From NCBI RefSeq assembly GCF_003130705.1, contig NZ_CP021355.1:372001-436000 (forward strand): a stretch of DNA of 64,000 nucleotides, given 5' to 3'. The notes below the pieces were generated by a model. It made no database searches, was not told the DNA's origin, and saw nothing but the letters and a program-made list of their open reading frames with translations. This DNA is from Rhodococcus oxybenzonivorans (GTDB lineage Bacteria > Actinomycetota > Actinomycetes > Mycobacteriales > Mycobacteriaceae). Of the stretch, positions 36,892 to 46,064 are shown piece by piece; within the stretch, counting starts at the first letter, position 1; each line of letters begins with the position of its first letter. A program made the position numbers and the translations under genes.

Positions 36892-38328
36892 ATGAGTCTC
36901 GAAATGACACCCGGTCTCCGCTCGACGTACAAGCAGCGCTACGAGCCGAACGACGACGGTCTGCGCTTTCAGGATCTGGTCTTCGAGGGCAATTTCGTCG
37001 GCCAGGAGCCGCTGCGCGACGGCATCCTCGGCGACAAGGTGCAGAAGCAGCGCGCCAAGAGCAAGGTTCTCGAGAAGGTCAGCAAGGAAGACGTCCTGGT
37101 CGACCAATTCACCCTGGACGAGCTCAACGACCTCAACAACTACCTGGCCTGGAACATCTGGGACGTGCTGGTCATGCGTGCCACCGAGGGCGTCTCGGGC
37201 ATGATCCCGCGCCAGGAATACGAGATCCTCGCGTTCATGCACCAGTTCTACCGGTGGCCGGAAGTTCTGCGCATGACCACCGACGAGGTCGGCGCCCAGG
37301 GCATCCTGGACATCGGGGCCTCGGCGCGGCGGGAAATCGGCACCAAGGTCAACGCGGTGCACGACTGGTCGATCGGCGCCGTCGGCTTCGGCATGGGCCG
37401 CTGCGGTCTCCTTGCACTCGAGGCGATCGGACCCAATGACTACATCGAGGAGAGCAACGAGCTCCTCAAGTTCATGCAGCGGATCGAGTACGGCAAGCGC
37501 CAGGACGGGTACATCCTCAACTCGCAGGACCGCTACCGCTGCCAGATCCACGAGCCGGACTTCCTCGCGGGCATCATCAACCAGCTCGAAACGCTCGAGC
37601 CGGGAAGCCCCAAGCACGACTCCTTCACCCGCTTCAACGCGGCCGCCGAACTGCTGGCGTTCCTCGACCACATGGACTGCCGGCTCGGTCTGGGCGATAC
37701 CGGACCGTACGAACTGGACAACGGCAACATCCTCATTCTCCGGGATCTGTTCGTCAACGAGCCGATCTTCCACTGGTCCGATGTGTGTGACGACGCCGGC
37801 CTGCCGCACGCTTACACCATCGCGATCGAGATCGACCCGGAGATTCTGGGGCTGCAGGAAATTCGCGTCAACGACATTTCCACCACCTTCACCCGGCCGA
37901 AGAACTACATCCCCGCCATTGTCGGTGGCGCCGTCTTCGCCCGCGAGCAGTGGGACACGCCGATGAAGGATGTGCGGTCCATCGCGATCGACGACCTGGG
38001 CGGGGAGCTGCCCAAGATCCAGGACGCCACGCTCAAGATGTACGGGAAGGTCTCTCGGATGTGCCGCCGGGACCTGATCTGGGCCGGTCAGTACGTCTAC
38101 TACGTCGACATGATCCTGCCGTACCTGCGGAAGGCCGGAACGTACGAGAAGGCGTGCGACGAATACCAGCTGTGGGAAGTCGACCAGCGTGTGTCGAACT
38201 ACTACTACGACATCAGCAAGCGCGGATTTGCGCAGGAAGTCGTTCCGCAGAAGATTTTCTCCGGTCAGGGCTACCTGCCCTTCGGAGAGGGCGCGGATCT
38301 GCGCCGGTCGAAGTATCGCTGGCTGTAG
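36892..38328 (+). CDS. Unrecognised conserved-looking protein of the phosphotransfer cassette
   Basis: 478 residues, starting at ATG 36892 after AGAGGAAC (an earlier ATG at 36868 has no ribosome site). Soluble, no signal peptide or membrane segment, acidic and rich in Asp, Tyr and Trp. Visible blocks: LNNYLAWNIWDVLVMR (about residues 80-95), DHMDCRLGLGDTGPYELDNG (about 255-275), RDLFVNEPIFHWSDVCDD, and the C-terminal SNYYYDISKRGFAQEV. No nucleotide-binding or metal motif is obvious. Codon use is typical for the region, so it is a real gene. As the partner of a PPDK-like enzyme it could be the acceptor-binding or catalytic subunit. I do not recognise the family. Confidence 0.7.
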   Translation: MSLEMTPGLRSTYKQRYEPNDDGLRFQDLVFEGNFVGQEPLRDGILGDKVQKQRAKSKVLEKVSKEDVLVDQFTLDELNDLNNYLAWNIWDVLVMRATEGVSGMIPRQEYEILAFMHQFYRWPEVLRMTTDEVGAQGILDIGASARREIGTKVNAVHDWSIGAVGFGMGRCGLLALEAIGPNDYIEESNELLKFMQRIEYGKRQDGYILNSQDRYRCQIHEPDFLAGIINQLETLEPGSPKHDSFTRFNAAAELLAFLDHMDCRLGLGDTGPYELDNGNILILRDLFVNEPIFHWSDVCDDAGLPHAYTIAIEIDPEILGLQEIRVNDISTTFTRPKNYIPAIVGGAVFAREQWDTPMKDVRSIAIDDLGGELPKIQDATLKMYGKVSRMCRRDLIWAGQYVYYVDMILPYLRKAGTYEKACDEYQLWEVDQRVSNYYYDISKRGFAQEVVPQKIFSGQGYLPFGEGADLRRSKYRWL

Positions 38329-38409
38329 AACCCGTTCACCAGACCCGGGGGCGGCGGGACCGGTAGGGACCTGCCACCGGCCGCCCCCGTTCGATCGTTG
38401 GGACACAAC

Positions 38410-39030
38410 ATGACTCAAACCCTGCTCGACAAACGTCTCTACGACGTTCTCAATGCCGTGGCGCTCAAGAAAATGGCGTCCGCGGCCGCTGTTGCGGAGA
38501 TCGTCGACCTCAGCCTCGATGAGGTGCGAGGGATCTTCACCGAGCTCGAAGACGGTGATCTGGTCGCGCTCATGGGTGAGACGGCCCTGCCCACCGACGC
38601 GTCCGGCCCGGTGCTGGTCGATTCTGCGGCCGCGATTTACGGACCCCTGCGCGAGGATCCCTCGGTGCTGCAAGTGGCCGACAAGTTCGAGGAGGTCAAT
38701 TCCCGCTTCCTGCGGACCATGTCCTCCTGGCAGCAGATCGAGGTGGGCGGGCGCAAACTCGCCAACGATCACACCGATTCGGCGTACGACGCGAAAGTAA
38801 TTACCACCATCGAGCGCCTGGTGTCCCGGCTCGAGGGGTTGCTCGAGGCCCTCGCCGAAAAGGATGCGCGCTTCCGCACGTATGTCGGTCGCTTCGAGCG
38901 TTCCCTGGGCAAGGTCGACGCCGGAGACATCGCGTTTGTCTCCGACCCCACCAAGGACTCGGTGCATAACGTGTGGTTCGAGTTCCACGAGGACTTGCTG
39001 CGCACCCTCGGTCGCGCACGTAAGGAGTGA
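38410..39030 (+). CDS. Unrecognised 206-residue protein with winged-helix-like N-terminus
   Basis: 206 residues from ATG 38410. The first 60 residues (LYDVLNAVALKKMASAAAVAEIVD then SLDEVRGIFTELEDGDLVAL) look like a winged helix. The rest is helical, with a predicted long helix around AKVITTIERLVSRLEGLLEAL. The stop lies five bases before the likely GTG start of the PPDK homologue, so both are in one transcript. It could be a small subunit or a dedicated regulator of the next enzyme. Confidence 0.7.
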   Translation: MTQTLLDKRLYDVLNAVALKKMASAAAVAEIVDLSLDEVRGIFTELEDGDLVALMGETALPTDASGPVLVDSAAAIYGPLREDPSVLQVADKFEEVNSRFLRTMSSWQQIEVGGRKLANDHTDSAYDAKVITTIERLVSRLEGLLEALAEKDARFRTYVGRFERSLGKVDAGDIAFVSDPTKDSVHNVWFEFHEDLLRTLGRARKE

Positions 39031-39035
39031 ACAAG

Positions 39036-41552
39036 GTGAGCTCTGTGACTGTTACGACTGGACTGACCCGCGCGTTCAGTGAACCAGGTGAAATTGACCG
39101 GAATATTCTCGGCGGCAAGGGATACGGCCTGGTCGAAATGACCCAGGAAGGGTTGAACGTGCCCGGCGGGTACGTCATCTCCACGTCGGCCTGTCACGAC
39201 TACCTCGAGCACGGTTCCATGACGGCGAACCTGATCGAGGAAATACACGGCCGCCTGAGCGAGCTCGAACAGGCGACAGGCAAGACCTTCGGCGGCGGCC
39301 CCGTCCCGCTGCTGCTGTCCGTGCGCTCGGGTGCACCGGTGTCCATGCCGGGGATGATGGATACCGTCCTCAACCTGGGGCTCGGCCGCGATGCGGCGAT
39401 CGCGCTGGCCGATGTCACCGGCGACACCCGATTCATGGCGGACGTGCTGTTCCGGTTCCACGGGATGTACGCCGAAACCGTGATGGGGGCGCTCGAGACG
39501 CCCGACCGCGACGATCTCGCCGCGCTGATCGACGACGTCGATGCCGACAGTCAGCCCGGACCGGTCTACGACCGGGTGTGGGAGCACTGCCAGAACCTGG
39601 TTCGCGACGAACTCGACGAGGAAGTTCCCAGCGACCCCCGAGCCCAGCTCGTCGGCGCGGTGGAGGCCGTATTCCGGTCCTGGAACACTCGCCGCGCCGT
39701 GAAATACCGGGAAGTGCACAAGATCCCGAACGACCTCGGAACCGCGGTCGTCGTGCAGTCCATGGTCTTCGGCAACCTCGACCAGGACTCCGGCTCCGGT
39801 GTGGTGTTCACCCGCAACCCCGTCACGGGCGAGCCGGGACTGTTCGGTGAGTTCCTGGCTGCCAGCCAGGGAGAGGACGTTGTCGCCGGCATCCGCACCC
39901 CGGACCCGGTGACCGCGCTGCGCGACCGGCTTCCGCACGTGTACACCGAACTGGAAACCACCTGCGCCGAACTCGAACGCCGCCGCGGTGACGTCCTCGA
40001 CATCGAATTCACCGTCGAGCGCGGCATTTTGTACATGCTCCAGGTCCGCAGCGCCAAACGTACCGCCCAGGCCGCGATCCGGATAGCGGCGGACCTGCTC
40101 GCCGAGCAGGTCGTCACCACCTCCGGTGCGCTGTCGGCCCTGACCCTCGATCAGATCCGCCAGGTTCAGCGCCCCGGCTTCGACCCCGATGCCTACGCCC
40201 GCGCCCGCGAGGACGGACGGCTCCTGGCCACCGGCGTCGGAGCTGCTCCCGGGCACGTGGTCGGCGAGCTCTACTTCGACTCCGACGCCGCGCAGCAGGC
40301 GGTCAAGGAAGGCAAGACGGTCATCCTGGCGCGTCCGGTGACCAGCCCGACGGATCTGCACGGCATGATCGCCGCAGCCGGCATCCTCACCGCCACTGGT
40401 GGTTCGACCAGTCACGCCGCCGTGGTGGCCCGTGCGCTGGGGACCACGTGCGTCGTCGGATGCGGGGCGTTGGATATCGATCCCACAGCGGGCACCATGC
40501 GGGTGGCGGGCCAGACCCTGACCATCGGCGACGTCGTCTCCCTCGATGGATCGTCGGGTGAGGTGATCGCCGGGGAGATCGCGCTCAGTGAGCCGGCGGC
40601 GGAAGACGACCGCCTCTCCGGGCTGCTCGAACTCGCGCGCAAACGTGCCGGCGCACAAGTGTTCGCCCGGGCGACGACCCCCGATCAGGCGCGTCAGGCG
40701 CTCACACGCGGGGCGACGGGACTGGTGGCGGGAATCGACGATGTCCTGGCCACCACCGGACACCTCGACTCGATCATCACCACGCTGCGCGAGGGCGAGA
40801 TCAGCGATGCCAGCGCCGCCCTCGAGGCGGCCGTGGCCACCGAGTTCTCGAAGCTGTTCGCCGGTGCGAGCGTGTCCGAGTTCGGGGTGCGGGCGATCGA
40901 CTTCCACGCCGACGAATCCAGCGAGCTGCTACGCACTGCCGAGTTGTTCATCGCGCATCCGGAACTGGCGTTGCCGCTCGGATCCGAGGAGATCTTGTCC
41001 GCACAGTTGCGGGGTATCGCCACGGCGTTGCGCAGTGCGGACTCCGAGCTGCGCGTGCACTTCACGGTCCGCAAGATCGCCGACGGCGCTGAGATCGCCG
41101 CGCTGGTCGCGCTGCGGGACAGTCTGGCCGATTCCGGCCGGGTGGAGATCGGCGGCTATCTCACCAGCCCGCGCGGTATCGCCTCCATCGACGTCATCGC
41201 CGAGCGCAGTGACATCGTGTGGATCGAACTGCGGGTGCTCCAAGCGGCAGTGGCCGGCATCTCGCCGCGGCATCTGCTGACCAGTGAGCCGCTCGATTCG
41301 TATCTGCGGCGGGGTCTGATCACGGTTGATCCTCGCATCGAGATCGACGATCAGGTCGGAGCGCTGGTGGACACCGTAGCGGCGGTCCTTGCTCAGGATC
41401 CCACACTGCGGGTGGGGATCCGGTTGAGCGGACCGGTCTCGGCGGAACTGGTGCAGTCCCTGCAGGAGCGCGGGTTCACCCGCTTCGGCGTCGACGGTGA
41501 CGAGGTGCGGCCGTCGATCCTGGCTCTGGGGCAGCGAGACCGCCGGAACTAG
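39036..41552 (+). CDS. PPDK homologue with intact ATP-grasp and His domains but degenerate PEP/pyruvate domain
   Basis: 838 residues from GTG 39036 (AAGGAG nine bases before; GTG 39027 overlaps the previous stop and is an alternative). The ATP-grasp part is PPDK-type: LGGKGYGLVEMT, LLLSVRSGAPVSMPGMMDTV, GVVFTRNPVTGE and DIEFTVERGILYMLQVRSAKRT. The swivelling domain carries TATGGSTSHAAVVARALG with phospho-acceptor His460. The last 300 residues align by length with the PPDK TIM barrel, but the catalytic residues are gone: CGEHG reads RLSGP, GTNDLTQ reads ELRVLQA, CRTEH reads VAGID and the EIPRA Glu is Leu. It can likely make phosphohistidine from ATP (PPDK type also Pi) but not PEP from pyruvate; the acceptor is unknown. 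Last gene of the plus-strand operon. Confidence 0.88.
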   Translation: MSSVTVTTGLTRAFSEPGEIDRNILGGKGYGLVEMTQEGLNVPGGYVISTSACHDYLEHGSMTANLIEEIHGRLSELEQATGKTFGGGPVPLLLSVRSGAPVSMPGMMDTVLNLGLGRDAAIALADVTGDTRFMADVLFRFHGMYAETVMGALETPDRDDLAALIDDVDADSQPGPVYDRVWEHCQNLVRDELDEEVPSDPRAQLVGAVEAVFRSWNTRRAVKYREVHKIPNDLGTAVVVQSMVFGNLDQDSGSGVVFTRNPVTGEPGLFGEFLAASQGEDVVAGIRTPDPVTALRDRLPHVYTELETTCAELERRRGDVLDIEFTVERGILYMLQVRSAKRTAQAAIRIAADLLAEQVVTTSGALSALTLDQIRQVQRPGFDPDAYARAREDGRLLATGVGAAPGHVVGELYFDSDAAQQAVKEGKTVILARPVTSPTDLHGMIAAAGILTATGGSTSHAAVVARALGTTCVVGCGALDIDPTAGTMRVAGQTLTIGDVVSLDGSSGEVIAGEIALSEPAAEDDRLSGLLELARKRAGAQVFARATTPDQARQALTRGATGLVAGIDDVLATTGHLDSIITTLREGEISDASAALEAAVATEFSKLFAGASVSEFGVRAIDFHADESSELLRTAELFIAHPELALPLGSEEILSAQLRGIATALRSADSELRVHFTVRKIADGAEIAALVALRDSLADSGRVEIGGYLTSPRGIASIDVIAERSDIVWIELRVLQAAVAGISPRHLLTSEPLDSYLRRGLITVDPRIEIDDQVGALVDTVAAVLAQDPTLRVGIRLSGPVSAELVQSLQERGFTRFGVDGDEVRPSILALGQRDRRN

Positions 41553-41737
41553 CCTCGGCGTCCGAGGGTGGTACACGGTGACCCGTTGCAGGTCATCGTG
41601 TGCGACCCTCGAGCAATTGCGCGCGCAGGACCACCCGGGACCGGGACGGTGGGGAGTTGTGGAGCGTCTCGGTGCGCTGCCTGTCGTGCTCCTGCCGTTC
41701 AGAACAAGAACCGGGCCACAGATCGAACTGGCGACGG

Positions 41738-41779
41738 GTGGTGTGTGGTGAATACCCGGACCGGGGGACCACACACCAC
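41738..41779. terminator. Strong bidirectional terminator
   Basis: GTGGTGTGTGGT (41738-41749) and ACCACACACCAC (41768-41779) are exact complements. The loop itself contains CCGG elements. It lies between the convergent PPDK-like and PucR-type genes and ends three bases from the regulator's stop. Confidence 0.75.
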
Positions 41780-41781
41780 TC

Positions 41782-44052
41782 TCAGCCGAATGGCGGGTGC
41801 GATTGGCCGTCCAAGTCGCTGACCGCCTCGGTCACCTGCAACAAGCGCAGCGCCAGGTCGGCGCGCATCCGATCCGAGTGTTGCGACAAGTCCAGATTGG
41901 TGAGTTTGCGGATCAGCTCGAGCCGGTAGGCGAGGGTCTTGGGATGGACGAAGAGCCGCTCGGCGGCATCCTTCTGTGAGCAGTTGGCGTCGAAGAAGGT
42001 GCGGAGGGTCTTGAGGAGGGACCCGTCGGACTGCTGGTCGTACTGGAGCAGCGGCTCGGTCACCTCTTTGATGAACCCCTGCAGGTCGGGATTGTCGCTG
42101 CTCCCCAGTAGAAGCCGGACAATCCCGAGTTCGTCGTACATCGACACCGTTCCCAGCCGACGGGAGGCGGCGTGCGCCGTCTTCGCTTCACCGAAGGCCG
42201 CCGGATAGTCCCCCGGGTCGCTGCGTGCTGAACTGACCCCCCAGGTGATGTGCAGGTCCGGGTGGCACCGCGCAGTGACCTTGTTCAATTCGTCCAGCAG
42301 GGCACGGGCACGCTCGCGGTCCTTGATCGGGGCGAGGGCCACGATCCAGTTTCCCCGCACACTGGTCAACGTCATCGGCGCCGGAGTGGTGCAGCCGCGA
42401 ACACCGTTGAGAACGTTGCGCCGCAGGGCGTCCGCGGCGGAGGTGGTCCACCCCTCCTGGGCGGCAATGGTGTCGGTGTTCTCGAGCACCCCGTAGAAGA
42501 CCCGGTGAAAACCCTTGAGCCGGATCCCCATCTGATGGGTGCGGCTGCGGGCGGCGGACCGTTGCTCCGGTGTTCCTTCCACCAGGTCCCACAGCAGCTG
42601 GTCGAGTGCTTCGGCGCGCGCGGCGCTCGCCGCGCGCTGCTGGAGTTGGGTGAGCGAACAGACCATGGCGGCCTGCCCGCACGCGACCTCCATGATCTCG
42701 GCGTCCTCGTTGCCGCCGATCAAACAGACTGCACCATACTGGTTTTCGGCGGCCACGACCGGGTGGGCCCAAATGGTGCGGCCGTCACGTGCCACGAGCT
42801 TGGTCGCACGTTTCGGAAGAGCACCGTTCCGGCCGGCCACGTCGTCGAGCAGATCGGCGGTATCGAAGGTGCGAGGAAAGGTGGCTTCGATTTCGCCGGT
42901 GTCGGAGATAATGGCGACGTCGCAGCCCAGCTCGGTTCCGACGGTGCGGGCGACGGAGCTGGTGACGGCGGAGTTGGCGAGCACGATCTCGATCAACGAA
43001 TGCTGCAGGGTGGAGGAACGGTTGAGTAGGCGTAGTTGACGTTCCAGGGAAATGCGGGTGTTGTCGAGTTCGTCGACGGTGGCTCGTTGGGCGTCGTAGA
43101 GCCGACCGTTCTCGATGGCGATGGTCGCGAGGTCGGCCAACGCCACCAGCCTGCGGACGTCGCGGTCGGTGAACGACGAGTAGCGGCGCCGCCACACCTC
43201 GAGGACACCGATCATGTCTCCGTGCACCACCAGTGGCACTGCCAGCGCCGAACGAGTCGCTTCCTGTTCGGCGAGGGACATGAAATCCTTGCTGATGGTG
43301 GCGTCCTGAAGGTAACTGTCGATCTTGGCGACCTTGCCGGTCTCGAAGACCAGTCCGGCCACGCCCTGCCCCTTTTTCATGCGCAGCCGCGCGGTGTCGA
43401 TCACTCGGTGCCCGGCGCAGCTGCGCATGCGCAGCTCCTCACCCTCCCGGAGGAAGACGCCACAGATGTCGGAGTCGGACATGCGCAGGGTCTGGGTGGT
43501 GATGTTGAGAAGCACCTGGTCGAGGTCATGGGCGCTGAGGATCTGGTGCGCCACGGTGCGCATGACCTCGGCCTCGTCGTCGAGCGCTGCAAACTCCTCG
43601 GTGGAGGCATGTGCCTGGGCGGTCAGGTCGATCCAGACACACAGCTGGGCCAGCAGAGTGCGGTGCGCCGCGACCATCTCGTCCGGTACCGCCGCGTCGA
43701 CGACGACGGCGACGTTGCCCACCGTGGCCGCGCGCGGCATGAGCGGCCCGGCGGCGCATTCGAGGGCGGTCAATTCGGTCTGGTCGGCGCGGGCTTTGCT
43801 GCCGGCGAGGACGGACCAGTCGAGGTCATGACGGTGGAAGACGGTGACCGGAAGGCTGCTGCCGAACGCGGTCACAACGGCTTCAGCGGCAGCGGCAGCA
43901 GTGTCCGGCAAGGTCGCCAGCAGGTCCCACAGCCGCTCGACGGGAAATGCTCCGTTCGGCATCGTGCCGAACGGGGTCGCCTCGTGTGACCGCGGAGAGC
44001 GCTGCGCAGTCTGCGGGCCACCGCCGTGCCGGGATCTGCTCGGGTCGTCCAT
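41782..44052 (-). CDS. GAF-containing PucR/CdaR-type transcriptional regulator
   Basis: 756 residues. Middle GAF-like domain (about residues 155-310, around LLNITTQTLRMSDSDICGVFLRE and SALAVPLVVHGDMIGVLEV), a PucR/GGDEF-like part and a C-terminal helix-turn-helix of the PucR family (LLKTLRTFFDANCSQKDAAERLFVHPKTLAYRLELIRKLT, about residues 690-730). Such proteins activate catabolic genes on sensing a small molecule or redox state. It is the last gene of the microcompartment operon with 22 bases to the preceding ADH, so it probably regulates that operon and perhaps the opposing plus-strand cluster. Confidence 0.88.
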   Translation of the reverse strand: MDDPSRSRHGGGPQTAQRSPRSHEATPFGTMPNGAFPVERLWDLLATLPDTAAAAAEAVVTAFGSSLPVTVFHRHDLDWSVLAGSKARADQTELTALECAAGPLMPRAATVGNVAVVVDAAVPDEMVAAHRTLLAQLCVWIDLTAQAHASTEEFAALDDEAEVMRTVAHQILSAHDLDQVLLNITTQTLRMSDSDICGVFLREGEELRMRSCAGHRVIDTARLRMKKGQGVAGLVFETGKVAKIDSYLQDATISKDFMSLAEQEATRSALAVPLVVHGDMIGVLEVWRRRYSSFTDRDVRRLVALADLATIAIENGRLYDAQRATVDELDNTRISLERQLRLLNRSSTLQHSLIEIVLANSAVTSSVARTVGTELGCDVAIISDTGEIEATFPRTFDTADLLDDVAGRNGALPKRATKLVARDGRTIWAHPVVAAENQYGAVCLIGGNEDAEIMEVACGQAAMVCSLTQLQQRAASAARAEALDQLLWDLVEGTPEQRSAARSRTHQMGIRLKGFHRVFYGVLENTDTIAAQEGWTTSAADALRRNVLNGVRGCTTPAPMTLTSVRGNWIVALAPIKDRERARALLDELNKVTARCHPDLHITWGVSSARSDPGDYPAAFGEAKTAHAASRRLGTVSMYDELGIVRLLLGSSDNPDLQGFIKEVTEPLLQYDQQSDGSLLKTLRTFFDANCSQKDAAERLFVHPKTLAYRLELIRKLTNLDLSQHSDRMRADLALRLLQVTEAVSDLDGQSHPPFG

Positions 44053-44074
44053 TGCCGCCTCGTCGGTAGTGTGC

Positions 44075-45112
44075 CTAGGACACCTCGATGACTGCCTTCA
44101 GCGTACGGCGCTCGGTCATCGCTTCGTACGCAGCGGGCGAGTCCTCGAGGCCGACTCGCAGGTCGATGATGACGGTCGGGTCTATCGCCCCGGAGGCCAC
44201 CAGACCAGAGAGCTGGTCACGATCGCGGATCGCGTTCCCGATCGCGAAGCGCAGCGTCAGCTCGTCGGCGAACGCCCGTCCCACCGGTAACGGCCAGGTC
44301 GATTGTTGATGCACTCCGACCGAGACGACGGTTCCGCGGCGGCGGACCAACCCGAACGCGGTGTCGAGTCCGCGGGGGCCGCCGACGGCCTCGATGACGG
44401 CATCGGCGCCGCGCCCGTCGGTGAGGGCATCGATGAGAGGGCGAGCCTCCTGCGGGGTCGCAACCAGGGCGCCATGCGCCTGGGCGATCGCTCGCCGCTC
44501 GGTGACCGGTTCGACCAACACGACCGGCCCGGCCCCGCAGGCCTGCGCGGCGAGGCTGGTCAGCTGTCCGACCGGACCACCGCCGATGACCGCGACGGTG
44601 TCGCCGGGGGAGAGGTCACACCGCTGTACCGCCGCGTACCCGGTTGCCAGCACGTCCCCGAAGAACAGGGTGGCCTCGTCCGAGACCCCGTCCGCGATCG
44701 GATGCAGGACGACGTCGGCGTGCGGTACGCGGACGATCTCTGCTTGCGCGCCCGCTAGTGCGGGACCGAAAGCCTCTCCGGTGCCGAAGAATTGGCGCTG
44801 ACTACACTCCCAGTGGTTGCCGTGACGGCACCACCAGCAGTGCCCGCACGCGGTGAAGTCGGCGCCGCTGACGCGATCTCCGGACGCGAAGGTCCGCACC
44901 GCGGACCCGACCGCGACGACGGTGCCGGTGAACTCGTGCCCGAGAACGGCTCCACGGTGCATGCCGTCGGGATGGCTGATCGTGTGCAGATCGGTTCCGC
45001 AGATCGCCGCCCGATGCACCTTGACCAGAGCGTCTGTCGGATCGACGAGAACGGGATCGGACACACTGGAGACCTCGACGGCGCCGACGCCGGCGAACAC
45101 CACCGCTCTCAT
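44075..45112 (-). CDS. Zinc-dependent alcohol dehydrogenase of the microcompartment operon
   Basis: 345 residues. Catalytic zinc ligands in AICGTDLH and GHEFTG, structural zinc loop CGHCWWCRHGNHWEC, Rossmann motif GGGPVGQL. Medium-chain ADH; in catabolic microcompartments an ADH recycles NADH formed by the acylating aldehyde dehydrogenase by reducing part of the aldehyde to alcohol. Overlaps the dehydrogenase gene upstream by four bases. No obvious encapsulation helix at either end. Confidence 0.9.
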   Translation of the reverse strand: MRAVVFAGVGAVEVSSVSDPVLVDPTDALVKVHRAAICGTDLHTISHPDGMHRGAVLGHEFTGTVVAVGSAVRTFASGDRVSGADFTACGHCWWCRHGNHWECSQRQFFGTGEAFGPALAGAQAEIVRVPHADVVLHPIADGVSDEATLFFGDVLATGYAAVQRCDLSPGDTVAVIGGGPVGQLTSLAAQACGAGPVVLVEPVTERRAIAQAHGALVATPQEARPLIDALTDGRGADAVIEAVGGPRGLDTAFGLVRRRGTVVSVGVHQQSTWPLPVGRAFADELTLRFAIGNAIRDRDQLSGLVASGAIDPTVIIDLRVGLEDSPAAYEAMTERRTLKAVIEVS

Positions 45113-46041
45113 GACGGTGCCGATGTTCGCTCGAGGTCGGCCACCCGTTCCGCGATCCGGGCGGCGGCCGTGCGCACTGCCGCTAGCTCGTCCGCCGCCA
45201 GCGGCAGCTCGACGATCTCCCGCAATCCGGTGCGCCCCAACCGGGCGGGCAGGCCGACGTAGCCGTCGGCGATGCCGTACTGCCCGTGCGCACGCACGGT
45301 TGCGGCGATGATCTCGTCGGAATTGGTGGCCATGGCCAAGACCATCCGCGCGGCGGAGGCACCGGGAGCGAAGAACGCGCTACCGGATTTGAGTAGTCCG
45401 ACGATCTCGGCGCCGGAGTTGCGGGCCCGGTCGACCAGTGCGGTGACCTTCGCCTCCGGCAGCGCGGCGGTGATCGTGGTGCCGCCCACCCGGGCTTGGG
45501 AGAGCGGGATGACCATCTCGTCGCCGTGACTGCCCAATGCCAACGCGCTCACTGCCGAAGGGGAGGAGTCGGCGGCCAACCCGGTCAACGCCTGGAAGCG
45601 GGAGCTGTCGAGCACCCCGGCCATCCCGATTACCCGCTCGGCGGGCAGTCCGGAGGCGCGCCAGGCATGGTGGGTCATCTCGTCGAGCGGATTGGTGACC
45701 ACCAGCAGCACCGTCTGGGGTGAGATCGCGGCCGCCTCGCGGGCGATGCCGCCGACGATGGCGGCGTTCACCTCCACCAGATCGGTTCGGCTCATCCCGG
45801 GTTGGCGGGCACGGCCTGCGGTGATGACCACATAGTCGGCGGACCCGGCCTCCGCGAGGCTGGTCACCCCACGGACCTTGGTATCGAAGCCGAGCAGCGC
45901 CGTCGAATGGGTCAGATCCAGCGCGATCCCCGCCGCCAGGCCTTCGGCGATATCGACGAGGACGACCTCCTCGATGATGTTCGCCTCGGCGAGCTTCATC
46001 GCGGTGATCATTCCGACATGCCCGGCGCCGACGACCACCAC
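45109..46041 (-). CDS. Malate/lactate dehydrogenase-family enzyme
   Basis: 310 residues, GTG start. Rossmann motif VVGAGHVGMI at the N-terminus, mobile-loop TAGRARQPGMSRTDL (Arg at the substrate-selecting position, as in malate dehydrogenases), TNPLDEMTHHAW and the catalytic LGSHGDEMV. It reduces a 2-oxo acid or oxidises a 2-hydroxy acid with NAD(H). A member of this family in a microcompartment operon is unusual; it could recycle NAD+ inside the shell or act on a 2-hydroxy acid intermediate. Confidence 0.88.
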   Translation of the reverse strand: MVVVGAGHVGMITAMKLAEANIIEEVVLVDIAEGLAAGIALDLTHSTALLGFDTKVRGVTSLAEAGSADYVVITAGRARQPGMSRTDLVEVNAAIVGGIAREAAAISPQTVLLVVTNPLDEMTHHAWRASGLPAERVIGMAGVLDSSRFQALTGLAADSSPSAVSALALGSHGDEMVIPLSQARVGGTTITAALPEAKVTALVDRARNSGAEIVGLLKSGSAFFAPGASAARMVLAMATNSDEIIAATVRAHGQYGIADGYVGLPARLGRTGLREIVELPLAADELAAVRTAAARIAERVADLERTSAPS

Positions 46042-46064
46042 GCGCTTGACCGACTTCCCGGTGC

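Noticed and set aside
36730..40907. Long minus-strand frames opposite the phosphotransfer cassette (about 752 and 712 residues)
   Set aside because: Composition (runs of Asp, Val, Gly, Arg) is typical of antisense frames in high-GC DNA; the plus-strand genes have ribosome sites and family motifs.
39036..41552. Ordinary pyruvate, phosphate dikinase
   Set aside because: The N-terminal two thirds fit, but the PEP/pyruvate domain lacks the catalytic Cys, Asn, Asp and Glu.
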